Shown here in pieces: positions 52,697 to 62,980 of a stretch of DNA of 64,000 nt (position 1 is its first letter; each line of letters starts with the position of its first letter). This DNA is from Hesseltinella vesiculosa (taxonomy: Eukaryota; Mucoromycota; Mucoromycetes; Mucorales; Cunninghamellaceae), in assembly GCA_002104935.1 (NCBI GenBank), contig MCGT01000019.1, positions 124,001 through 188,000 on the forward strand, given 5' to 3'. The notes below the pieces were generated by a model. That model saw nothing but the letters and a program-made list of their open reading frames with translations. It did not search any database and had not been told where the DNA came from. The position numbers and the translations under genes are program-made.

Positions 52697-54732
52697 CTAG
52701 TCAGAGTCGCTTGCATCATCTGACGAACTTGCCGAGGACTCATCCGAGGCACTAGATTTGCCTGGTAAAAAAAAAAAAAGGTGAGATCGACATTGCCGTG
52801 ACGGGAAAAGGTACATACGGTTCAGGCTTTTGATGGTTTTTTCAAGTTGTTTGAGCCGGTCGCCCGAAGACAGCTTGCGTTTGTTGGTGGATCGGCGTTT
52901 TGGGCCATTGACAAAATCGCTCAGCTTTTTGATGGTCTTGGGGTCCAGCGAGTCAATGTCCAACACAATCTCGCCGTTTTCCTATCGATGGAAAAGAGGT
53001 GAGCCAAAGGCAGAGAAAGAGGGAGGAGACTTACGCCTGAGAGACTGGGCATGGATGATTGGATGATCTCGACCACCTTGGTGAGTTTTGGGCCAGAGAG
53101 GTTGTTAATCTTCTCGCTCAAGGCCATCTTTTCCTCGTAGGTATACGAAAGGGAAGTAGGCGAGTGCTTGTTCTTGGGGCCAGCTTTCTTGCTGGTATGG
53201 CTAAGACTGGCAATATGGCGTTCCAAGGCAGCGATGCGTTCTTCAGCTACAAAGAAGGATACGTCATTGATGACCATGTTTTTTTTTTAGCCTGTCCTTT
53301 TTTTTTTTTTTACCTTCACTGTCAGTATCACTGTCATTGTCATTTTCAAAGGTGGGGGGTGGAGGGGGTTGAGAGGGGCGACGACGTTTTTGGGAGGTGG
53401 AGGCAGCAGAAGAGGGCCGACGACGCTTGACAGGCTCGGGGGAGTCGGATGGCAGGTGGGACCACTTCTCTTCAAAGACCTTTTCGAGACGTTCGGCCAT
53501 TTGGTAGATGGGCAGGGAGGGAGGGTTGTAGAGATAGCAGTTGCTGAACATGAGACGGACGTCGGTGGCGAAGTCTTGGGCAGAAGGGTATTCCTCGTTG
53601 TTGAGTTTGTTTTCGATGGTGGAGAGATCCATGGGGTGTTTGACGATGGTGGGGTAATCGGGGATGTTGAGAGCGACGTGGTCCACAGGGAATAAGAAGG
53701 GGAAGTTGATGTCTTTGTACTTTTGTTTTTTGAGTTCGGCCAGGGTTTGGACGCAGAATTTCATTTGGGAGGTGACATAGCGAGGGCGCTGGGCGGTCAA
53801 GGTTTGTGGGTAGTCTTTGGAGGCAGGTGGGTGGATTTCTCGTTTGGGCAGGTCAAAGGCGACGGGGGAGGTGAATTTACGTGGAGGCTGACCGTCGGTG
53901 GAACCTGGCGAATCGGTGGGCGATGCTGACACCTAGGGAGCAACGGGGTCACTAACGTTCTGCGCTCTTCGTTCTCTTCCCACAGCTTACCTCGTATGCG
54001 CCTGGCATTTGTCGAATGCCTTTTTCGAAAGCAGATTCCACATTCTGACACAAGATGGCAGCATGCGAGTCCATGCCATTGTACTGGTAGCAGTTGGAGA
54101 AGATCAATCGCATGTCGGCAATAAAGTGATGCACTGTGACATAGGCCAGGTGGGTGAGTTTGCCTTCGACGGTGGACAGATCCATTGGCTTCCGAATCTG
54201 TTGGGAATAGTCGGGCACTGTGTGAGATTCGATGGGGTGGAGAAAAGGAGCAATGTCTCGGTGTCGTTTCAGGTTTCGCACAATGGCCGTTGCCAGTCGA
54301 AGTTGGTCTTTGGTCATCTCGGTGGGTTCAATGGTGGGTGCGACGATGGAAGTGGATGTTGCGGGAGGGGTGGTGGTGGTGGGCGACGAAGGTGGAATCA
54401 TGATGGCATGGGGCTACATTTTTGTCAAAAAAAAAAAAAAAAAAAAAAAAAAGTGAGACGCTTGCACTAACAAGATGCGTGCCACTTTTACCTTTTCTGG
54501 TGACTTGTCCAATTCCAATGGCCCATTGGGTTCAGCGGCAGGCGAGGGTAGAGCATCGCTGGCAGCCATGTCCATGTCGTCTTCTTTACACTTCTTCAAG
54601 TCGACGACATGATCGTGTGGTCTAAACGAATTTCAGCTTGTGAGCATCATTGTTTTCTTCACAGGCGGGGACTTACTCTTGCATGGGGGAATGTGACAGA
54701 GGAGAATCCATGGAAGATTGGGTGGCATTCAT
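52697..54732 (-). CDS. BDF1: BET double-bromodomain protein (Bdf1/Brd4-like)
   Basis: Chromatin reader that binds acetylated histones and supports transcription initiation. Seven exons: 54677-54732, 54492-54621, 53991-54413, 53314-53932, 53035-53246, 52819-52981, 52697-52761, giving 555 aa. Bromodomain 1 (about residues 85-190) has HTVPDYSQQIRKPMDLSTV, ending at FSNCYQYNGMDSHAA with the acetyl-lysine-binding Asn. Bromodomain 2 (about 245-350) has LNIPDYPTIVKHPMDLSTI and MFSNCYLYNPPSLPIYQMA. A basic region (KRRRPSSAAS, SQKRRRPSQPP) and acidic segment (DNDSDTDSE) follow. Next are a coiled coil (ERIAALERHIASL) and the ET domain TYEEKMALSEKINNLSGPKL to EIVLDIDSLDPKTIKKL. The C-terminus is an acidic Ser/Asp tail. 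Both Asn residues are intact. Confidence 0.95.
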
Positions 54733-55486
54733 TGTTTCTATTGGCACCAAGAGCCAGGATGGAAAAGAAAAAAAAAAAAGAAAAAAGAAAAAAAAATAGG
54801 TCAGCGCAGTCTTTTTTCTTTCTGTCTCATATTCGCTCTGGGAGTCCTTCCAGCTGTTTCTTTTTGATAAGCTAGGTTTTTTCGTGAAGGCACGGTGTGG
54901 GGTTGTAAAAAAATAAACAAAAAAAAAATGGCATCGATTATGTAATGGGGCCATGGCTTTACCTCTTTATCCAATAGAATAAAAGCGTTGGTCTGAATAA
55001 GCGTCGAAGTGATAAAAAAGAAAAATGTAAAAACTCACTGGACGGAGAATAATGAACAATGAGGGGCAAAAGGGAAAAAAAATGAGGCTTGTCGTCAGGA
55101 GAAAAAAATTAAGAAAGAGAGAAGAATAAACAAAAGAAAAAGGAAGAGAAAAGAAACAGGGTGAAAAAAGTGTAAAAATAGCGATTTGTCATACCGCTCC
55201 AATCACACCCTCCTCGTTTCATTCCCCGCTCCATGGCCTACGTTTAAAGCGAAAAGAAAAAGAAGAAAGAAGAGGCCGAGCTCCAGAAAAAAAAAAGGAC
55301 CAGCTATTGTGATGCGTGTTGTTGACATCAAAACGACGCGTGTCCTTGCCATTCATCCTTTTGAGAAATAGAAACACAATTCAACAAGTCGAACCTCAAA
55401 CCTTGCTTTGTTTGTGGAACTCAAACCGGGGCCGCTCAACGAAAAAAAAAAAAAAAAAAAAAAAAAAACACGCTTGGGCGCGTTCT
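54733..55486. other. BET promoter region and coiled-coil gene 3' flank
   Basis: Highly purine-rich on the plus strand (54770-54800, 55060-55180, 55235-55300) with a 28-base A run ending near 55468 just beyond the stop of the next minus-strand gene. No gene or structured RNA recognised. Confidence 0.5.
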
Positions 55487-56422
55487 TTATTCCTTGACAC
55501 TCTTACGTTTGTGAGGTTTACCAAAGATGGATTTCTTTAAACCTCGGTCTTCACGTTTGGATTGATCGGACATGAGTTTACAGCTCTTGAAAAGCAACAG
55601 GTCTTGTTGAATCGTAGCCAAGGACGTCTGGAAAAAAAGGGCTATGAAGGGGCTATGTATCCTTTTTTTGAGTTTACCTGCATGTTAGACCACATTGGGT
55701 GGCTTGAGGAGTAAGCATATTCATGCATGGCCTGTTGATACGCCGTCTAACAAAAAAAGAGGTGAGTTTATTTTTTGGCTCCTTTTTTTTTTTTTTGGAC
55801 CTGCCTTGATGAAATCTGCTTCTTCTTTCCAGGACTCCAGTAGCCAATCACGCTCATCGGTTTCGGAGAAAGCGATGTCTAAAAAAGGAAAGCGGCTTCA
55901 GCACCAAGCGCTGCCCTTTTGTTTGCCTACCTTCCTGGATGCTGTGTTTCGCTAGTTGGGCTCGAAGGCGAGTGACTTGTTTTTGAAGCTGGGCCAAGGA
56001 TGTGGACATGGATTGGACTTTATCAACATGCGTCTGTTTCAGTATTTTTAATTCCAAAGCAACCGTTTCCTTTTCTCGTTGGTATTTCACTAAAACAACG
56101 TTAGGACGCTTGCTTTTTTAAAATACGAACTCACGTTGAATGGATTTTTCATACTCTTGCCGCTCATTTTCCAATAATTTACACTTGTGTCGCCATTCTC
56201 GAAGCTGCTTTTCTAAATCCACAGACTTCTCATTGGGCTCTGGCAAAGGCTTAAAAGAGCCGGTGGAGGAGGATAAAGTTGATCTTTGTGAATCCTAATG
56301 GGGTCAATATCGGACTGTGAATCTTAAATTTGGGTTGGTATTTTTTTCAGGCAGGATTACTTTGGAGATTTAATGTCCAAGAGATCATAATTGATTTGCT
56401 TTCTTTTCAAGTAATGAGACAT
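55487..56422 (-). CDS. Coiled-coil protein of unknown function
   Basis: Six exons: 56361-56422, 56135-56283, 55931-56089, 55805-55878, 55678-55746, 55487-55627, all in phase, giving 217 aa. It begins MSHYLKRKQINYDLLDIKSP. Residues about 35-125 are a coiled coil (VDLEKQLREWRHKCKLLENE, EKETVALELKILKQTHVDKV, LAQLQKQVTRLRAQLAKHS). A conserved-looking acidic/aromatic segment DERDWLLESWKEEADFIKTA and HEYAYSSSHPMWSNMQTSLA follows, then a basic tail (GLKKSIFGKPHKRKSVKE) that could be a nuclear signal. I recognise no family. One intron (55747-55804) needs a GC donor. The exon 2 acceptor at 56283 was chosen because the more obvious TTAG 18-19 bases upstream breaks the frame. Confidence 0.72.
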
Positions 56423-56975
56423 GAAGAGGAAGAAAAAGAAAAGGAGTGGGTGGTTTCGTAAATTTAAATCTTCGAGATCATGGAAATGTTGTTTGACAAT
56501 CGGGAATTAAAATCCCATCCAAGCAACCAAGGTGGCTTTCCGCACCTTAAAAAAAGGGGTGAAGCATGAAAAAGCTTTGGGCTTGAAAGGGAATCGCCGT
56601 GAAACACCACCACTCGGAGGCCTTGATCATGCCAAAAACAGAGCCAAGTCACGCGCTCATAGGTGGATCCTCGATCGTCATTGGCAGGATCCACCTTGAG
56701 GATCCTGCAACGAAAAAAAAAAAAAACCTCGTCTTTTTGTTTGCTTTTTCTTTTACTGTTCTTTTTCATTAGCCATTGTTGTTCCTTTATCTGGTGTGTC
56801 GCCTCCCCCTTTTTTTGAATCCTTTTGCTGTGATTTGCCCTCTTGTGTGAAGTTGCATTTTTTTTGGCCACTTTCCCCTTTTTTTTTTCTCCAGACACTT
56901 CCTCGTTTTTATTTGTTTTCGTCATTCTATTTTTTTTTTTTTTTTTCCAATCCATCGTTTTATCATTGAAAAACC
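56423..56975. other. Divergent promoter, coiled-coil gene / Rua1-domain gene
   Basis: 553 bp between outward-facing starts. Contains a perfect 11-bp inverted repeat (56661-56671 and 56686-56696) and strong T tracts (56930-56946) just before the Rua1-domain start. Confidence 0.5.
56661..56696. repeat. Perfect 11-bp inverted repeat
   Basis: AGGTGGATCCT, a 14-base spacer, then AGGATCCACCT. It lies about 280 bp upstream of the Rua1-domain gene. Half of the motif (GAGGATCCTGC) recurs at 56698-56708. Confidence 0.9.
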
Positions 56976-58865
56976 ATGGACATTCAATCCAATTTTGTAC
57001 ATCCTCATGTGTTACCTCCACGCCATTATGCACCCAATATCCAGATGAAGACGAAAGAGCCCTTGCATTCACCTCTCCCCAAGAAACAGAGACTGGCCAG
57101 CCCACGCTCGCCATCTCACCACTTGCCGTCATTCAGTTCATTGACTTCGCCTCCTTCGTCATCCACATCTACGTCATCGTTCCAAACCACCACCCATTCA
57201 TCTTGGACACCGGATGAATCCTCTCCGTCATCATCTGGAAGACGCATGAGCTGTCCTGCCGTCCTTGACCTGACAGACGAGCCAAGGATTACCCCAAGTC
57301 TCAAACACCGGAACTCGATTGAAGCGGCCATGCTGCTGGCCACCTTTCATTTGCCTCAGCCCTCTTCCACACCTGGTAAGCCTTTTCTCTTGGGTATTTT
57401 TTAATGTTGGTTCTTATTGGGAAGATCAATGAAGCGGAGTGGGTAGGAGAAGGAAAAAAAAAAAAAGGTGGCCAAAGAAAAATCCGAGAGGTATGTTCTG
57501 TTGGAAGGTGGAGGGAGTTCTTGGTGGAAAAAAAGGAGGACAAGAAAAAAGACTGGCCTTTTTGCCAAAAAAAAAAAAAAACATGTATACAAACAAACAA
57601 AGAAAGTGACGAAAAAAAAAATTTTTTTTATGCGCATGACAAATCCCCAATGAAAGGCTTATAGTCCTCTCTTTCTTAGATAACAGCTGGGATCGGCCAT
57701 TTCCAAAGCATCAAGAATTGAACCATGTCTTGTCGACTCGGCATCAGCGTCGTTATTCCTATGATGGTTCTCGACGTTGGCATACAATGCCAACAGAGTT
57801 CTTGGTGCAAGCAACGTTACTGGATGAACTCAAGGTCAAACCCTATGATAAACCCGCCAGTGTGAATGTGTCGGCGTCATCGTCTCGTATGTCCAGTCCA
57901 CCAAGGCATCCACCACCGATGAATCCTTCATCCCTACCTCCTTTATCACATCCACCTCTCCAGCACTTTCAATATGTCTATCCTCCTCCTGAACCATTAC
58001 CCTTGGGCCGTCCTCCCACCATGCCCTATCCAGACGTACCTCCTGCGTATTATCCTTATGCTTATTATTACAACGCCATGCCTCCCAATGCAAAGCTGCC
58101 GATGCCCATGGAAATGCATCCTCATGGTCTTTTGCCTCGTCCGCCCTATCATCCCATGCCGTTTCACCCCATGGAAGCTCCCTTTACGCCTTCGCCAGGC
58201 CCCACTCCCATCGCACCCAACAACACTCCCAATGCCAAGCGTCGTCGTAAAGAGCTCGAAGAAGACGAGTCGGTGGTCGTCATGCCCGGTGATCCCGACT
58301 TTCCCGACATGGGCGAGCGCGACGTGGAGGCTGCCATGAATGATCCCGAAGCCCGCCCCCGCCGTCAAAAATTGCGTTACAATGGTGATCTCTACACACC
58401 AAAATGGGTGCGTTTTAATGGTCAAGCCAAAGAAGGTTTATGTGATACCTGCAAGCCTGGAAAATGGTTACAGCTCAAAAATAGTGCCTACTGGTAAAAA
58501 AAAAAAAAAAAAAAAAAAAATCAAGAAACTCACTCCCTTTTTTTTTTGAAACCCAGGTACCACAAGCAGTTCTATCATGGCATTTCCTCCGTGTCCGGTA
58601 AAGAATTCATTCAACCTCTGGAAACAAGATGGGTGGACCAAGAGATTGTTGAGGGCCTCTGTCATCAATGTCATCATTGGGTGTCGGTCAGCAATGTGAA
58701 ACGAAAAAATAGCGTTCTCTGGTTTCGTCATGCTCACAAGGTAAACAGAGACACAAACTGCATTTTTTAACCAGCCCACCAACTTTAAATTTTCTTTTGT
58801 CTTTTGTTTAGTGTCATATGTACCACAAACCAAAAAATGGAGGTGATGCAAAACGAAAGCCATGA
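56976..58865 (+). CDS. Transcription regulator with Rua1 C-terminal zinc domain
   Basis: Carries the C-terminal domain named after Ustilago maydis Rua1, a zinc-binding transcription regulator. Exons 56976-57375, 57680-58493, 58557-58740, 58812-58865 give 483 aa. The first 330 residues are Ser/Pro/His-rich (SPRSPSHHLPSFSSLTSPPS, LPPLSHPPLQHF) with a basic patch NAKRRRKELEEDE, a likely nuclear signal. The domain (about 365-470) reads RYNGDLYTPKWVRFNGQAKE, GLCDTCKPGKWLQLKNSAYW, YHKQFYHGISSVSGKEF, EGLCHQCHHWVSV, NVKRKNSVLWFRHAHKCHMY, giving the CxxC, CxxC and HxxKCH-type metal ligands. Intron 1 (304 nt) is much longer than others here. The target genes are unknown, and no glycolipid cluster is nearby. 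Confidence 0.88.
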
Positions 58866-59662
58866 TTTGTTTGGTCTTTCATTTTTTTTTAACCCTCATC
58901 CCCCTTCTAAGTCTCTTACAAAAAAAGTGTTGTATATATTATTTAAAATAATAAATAAAATAAAAAAAGCGTGCTTTCCCCTGTTGTCTTCATGAAAAAA
59001 AAAAAAAAAAGATTCTACCTCATCAACAAAAATATCATGCATGTTGGCCATTCCATTTTGGGATCCCTGGCCAGTCCAATTCAGAGCTTTTTCCATGAAG
59101 ATCACAACAACACATGGCTGCCATGATCGCTCAGTCCAAAGCCTCCAATGTATTAAGAAAAAACTTCGGCACATGGTCATTCATGCACGCTCTGATCACG
59201 CTTTTCCTCTCCCTCTCACCAAGCCACTCTTTTTTTTTTCTGACACCAATGTTTTCTGGGTGCAGGACCCCCTTTTTCTGTGATCTTGGAACTCGTTTCA
59301 CCTATCCACCCTTCCTGACAACCAATTTGCCCCTGCTGTAAAAAAGACGCTTGCCCATTCTTAGTCTAAATGACTGCATGGAAAGAAGGAACTTTATTGA
59401 CACCTTCCAAGAAATCCTCCAAGAGCCGCCCGGAGATTCAAACCAAAATAGGCCATGGGGCCTAGACTTTGACTGGGTCTTTTTTAATTTTAACAACCAA
59501 CGACGTCATTTTGTTCTGTTTTGAGGAATGCTTTTTTTTATTTCATTATTATTTTTTTTTTTCGAGTTGAAAAAAAAAGGGAATCATACACAAGCCAGGG
59601 GGGGGGGAAATCAAACATGAAAGGGTGGCAGAATTAGGAGGGTGGCAGAGATACAGGACACA
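58866..59662. other. Convergent 3' region, Rua1-domain gene / homeobox gene
   Basis: 797 bp with AATAAAATAAAAAAAG near 58952 as polyadenylation signal for the plus-strand gene. T and A runs and a G run (59598-59606) occur near the homeobox gene's 3' end. No coding frame or RNA recognised. Confidence 0.5.
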
Positions 59663-60346
59663 TTAAGCATCATCGGAATCTTTCATCCGTAACAGGCGTT
59701 GCTTTTCTCGGGTACGCATGGCTTGTCGCTTGTTCTGGAACCAGATCTGAACCGTACGAGGGCTCATGCCTAATTGACGGCCAAGTTCCGCGCGCATCTG
59801 GGTCGAGGGGAAAAAGGTGCGCTCGAACACTTGATTCAGGATCTGCAGTTGCTTGGCATTGGCTCGGCGCCGCTTCGCCTTGACCTTGTCTTCAGCGGCA
59901 TTGGTATCAGAGGGATATGCTGGATCTTCGTCTAAGGAGGGGAAGGAAGGAAGCGACCCGCGCTTTTGCTTGGATGAGGTGTCTTTTTGATAGGAAGACG
60001 AGGTGCTGAGGCTGGAAGTCGACAACGAGGGTGACAACACAGGTGATGAAGTGCCAGAGCCATACCTCGAGTAACCATACTCAGCAGGCTTGTTCAGCAA
60101 GTGGGGTAAAGGTGCTGCCATCTCTTGGTACAAAGGTGGGAACGAAAAGGCTGGTAGGCTGTCGGTAGGCGACGGCGAAGACGATGGCGACAAAAGAGGT
60201 GTTTTGTGAGGACACAACAGGCTGGAAATGTTCAAAGCGCCAGGCTTTAATAAACCATGATCATGATGAGAAGGAGGTTGTAAAGGTGGGAGGATTGGAC
60301 GTGGTTCATCCTTGACTTGGTTCAGCATGCTGTTTACAGAGAGCAT
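59663..60346 (-). CDS. Homeodomain transcription factor
   Basis: One exon, 227 aa. The start at 60346 gives MLSVNSMLNQVKDEPRPIL. The first 150 residues are Pro/Ser-rich, including SLLCPHKTPLLSPSSSPSPT and TSSLSTSSSYQKD. The homeodomain starts at KAKRRRANAKQLQILNQVFE, continues RTFFPSTQMRAELGRQLGM and ends with recognition helix RTVQIWFQNKRQAMRTREKQ. It is a typical 60-residue type (no TALE three-residue insert), with the canonical WFQNKR. Gln at helix-3 position 50 predicts a TAAT-type target, as for many fungal homeodomain proteins; that is inference. C-terminal to it only RLLRMKDSDDA remains. A (GA)n run lies in the leader at 60384-60402. A 2.6-kb empty block sits upstream. Confidence 0.93.
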   Translation of the reverse strand: MLSVNSMLNQVKDEPRPILPPLQPPSHHDHGLLKPGALNISSLLCPHKTPLLSPSSSPSPTDSLPAFSFPPLYQEMAAPLPHLLNKPAEYGYSRYGSGTSSPVLSPSLSTSSLSTSSSYQKDTSSKQKRGSLPSFPSLDEDPAYPSDTNAAEDKVKAKRRRANAKQLQILNQVFERTFFPSTQMRAELGRQLGMSPRTVQIWFQNKRQAMRTREKQRLLRMKDSDDA

Positions 60347-62980
60347 TTTTTTTAAATGAGAAAATGCAATAAAAAAAAAAATAGAGAGAGAGAGAGAGAG
60401 ACAAACAAACAAGAGAAAAAAGGAAATGAAAAAGAAAACCTGCCCTTTTTATATCAATCTCATCATCACCTTTTCAATCATGTTTGACATCCGACCAGAA
60501 GAAAAGCCCAACACACAAAAAGGGGGGAGATGGCCATGCAAAGAATTAAGGTTGGCGTTTAAAATAAAAAAAAAAAATGGTTCGATTTTTTTTTTTTTTC
60601 ATTCACGTTGCACCAACTAGGGTCTCGGTCAATTTCCACTTGCCTTTTCAAGCCACTTTACTAATGGCTGGGATTGAATTTGAAAAACAAATGGCCTTTC
60701 TTTACTCAACAAGCAGTCATTTGGTCCGTTTATTCCTTATGATTATCCTTCCCCCCCCCCCCCCGAACAATAACCATTTTACGCCATTTGCTTCTTCTTT
60801 TTTTTTTTTTAGAATATGTATACACTCGTTTGCTACTTGCTTGATCAAAAAAAATTCAGTGAATCGTTGCTCAAAACCGATTTTGAGGATGTGGACTTTT
60901 TATTTTTTTTGTGTCGCCACTGTACCATTTTCCAATGAGGATTACTTTTTCCTTCCTCCAGTTCTTCATGGCGAAATGCCTTTTTAAGTCGGCCGCTTGG
61001 TCGCTGCCTAGAAAAATAAGTCGCATTTAACCTTGCAGTGCCATGCATTTATTTGCTAATCCTCTTCTCTCCACAAGTTGCACGACTGGGCTGAAGCTTT
61101 CATTTAGTACTAATCTCTGCAGTCAAATCATCCACTAGACCAAAGAAATAACAAAATGCCTTGGGCTTTCCCAATGGCTCTATCCATAAAGGGCGATGCC
61201 TGTTGTTTAAAAAAAAAAATCCCCCACTGATCCCTGGCCAATGACGTTTGATTTCTTTAATGAAAGAGTCCTGTTCTTCGGAAAGACATCTGTTTTCATA
61301 AATGAGCAAAATGAAAAAAAGTCTTTTTTTAAGGCCATGAGAATCTGGTTCTTTTTCAAGCATCATCAAGAATTTTTTTTTTCTCCCAGGTGACACAGTC
61401 CATGTCGCTTGCATATTTTTACCATTGTATGTGCGCTGGCGTCCAAAATTGGAAATGTGCCTTTTTGGGGGAGAGGAAAACAGCCCTGGGGTGACCTTCA
61501 TCAAAAGAAAAAGCAAAGGCTTCCACCCATGCAGTCATTCATCTCCGGTGTAAAAGAACGGGATGACTTGAAAGGATGCATGGATGAGATCAAATGATTG
61601 GTGATGACCTATTTTTATAAGAGGATAAAAAAGGGTACATTTGGGTGGAATTTCCTTTTTTTTTGTTTTTCATTTACAAAAGGGACGAGCCTGGTGACAA
61701 GCAGGCTTGTGTAAAACCGCGCAACAAAACAATGGATTTCCATGATGAGCTCAACGTTAAAGTTTATATTTAACAAGAATCTGCGGTGATAGGGTGACAC
61801 CATTTTTGATATGTCAACGTTGTGGCAATTTTGATTTCATTTAATACAAGAAATAAGGAGAGTCTTTTTCACATGGTGGTAATAGATCCATGCCCCAAGC
61901 TGGATGGTTTCAGTGAAAACAGAAGCAAGAAAACAAAATCGAGTACCGCTCAGCATCTTTTTTTCTCGCCAAGAACTGCAGGTGAATCGCGGCAAATGAA
62001 GGCACCGTCACCTGCGCCGTTTTTTTTTTGACACCCACGTTGATCGTACAACAACATTCTTTTAAGCCTGCCTTCCAATTGTAGAGCGGGGTGACAAAAA
62101 GATCGCTGATGCACGTTTGAAAAAAAAAAAAAAAAAAAAAGCCCAGATGGCGCACTCGGCACAAGCTCCAGAAGGAAAAAAACATTGGAAACGATGAGAA
62201 GTCTGGACTTGGTAATTAATGAAAAAGGAACTTGGCCCTGGTAACCAAATTTATGAATAATTGGTGTGACACCATTGGCTCCTTTTTAGGCTGGGATCAT
62301 TGATTTTTCATTTTAGGGCAATCAAAACAAAATGAAATTTTCATCCAGGTCTGACGTGGACCAATCTTTTTTGATTTGCACTGGATCGCAAATTAAAAAA
62401 ATAAGGCGGGTATTTGACATGTTCTGGCCCCTTCTCTTTCATGCATCACCACCCCCAAACCCTGAGGCTTGTGGGGTAATAAAATAAAAGGAGTCTAAAG
62501 TAATCTGCTTACCAACTCGTATTCTTCCTCTTTGCTGGAAGTTCCTAGAATGTCCAGAACACTTTGGACCAACCTCATTCAATCAAACCCTGCCCTTGCC
62601 TATGACTTTCGCGCAGCTCGGACCGTTTTCCCACATTAAGAAGCGCTTTTTTTTTTGCCCAGCGTCGTTAAAATTAAGCTTTGGTTTGTATGACGTTATG
62701 CATGTTCTTATTTGTATTGGTATCTTTGTTGCTGTGCCCATGGCGAGTTATTTTTTTTTCGAGACCTGCCATCCTGGTATCATTCTGGATTACTTTTGGA
62801 GATGAACAGACCGCTCTATTCATAGGTCCATTTCTTTTTTGAGACAGTAACACGATCACACTGACATCTCTTTTTTGAAACACAACAAAAACACTTGGTG
62901 AGACATCTTATCCAATCACAAGCTGCCTTGTTGTCGCAACCTTGCATCGTCATTTTTTTTTTCAAGATGGAACAGCACGT
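60347..62980. other. 2.6-kb region upstream of the homeobox gene
   Basis: Homeobox leader and promoter, then long gene-free sequence to the 3' end of PAC2. Contains a C run at 60751-60764, an A run at 62120-62140, and the odd palindrome TTGGTGTGACACCATT near 62262 (a related GGTGACACCATT is near 61795). Only short, unconvincing frames. No tRNA found. Confidence 0.5.
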
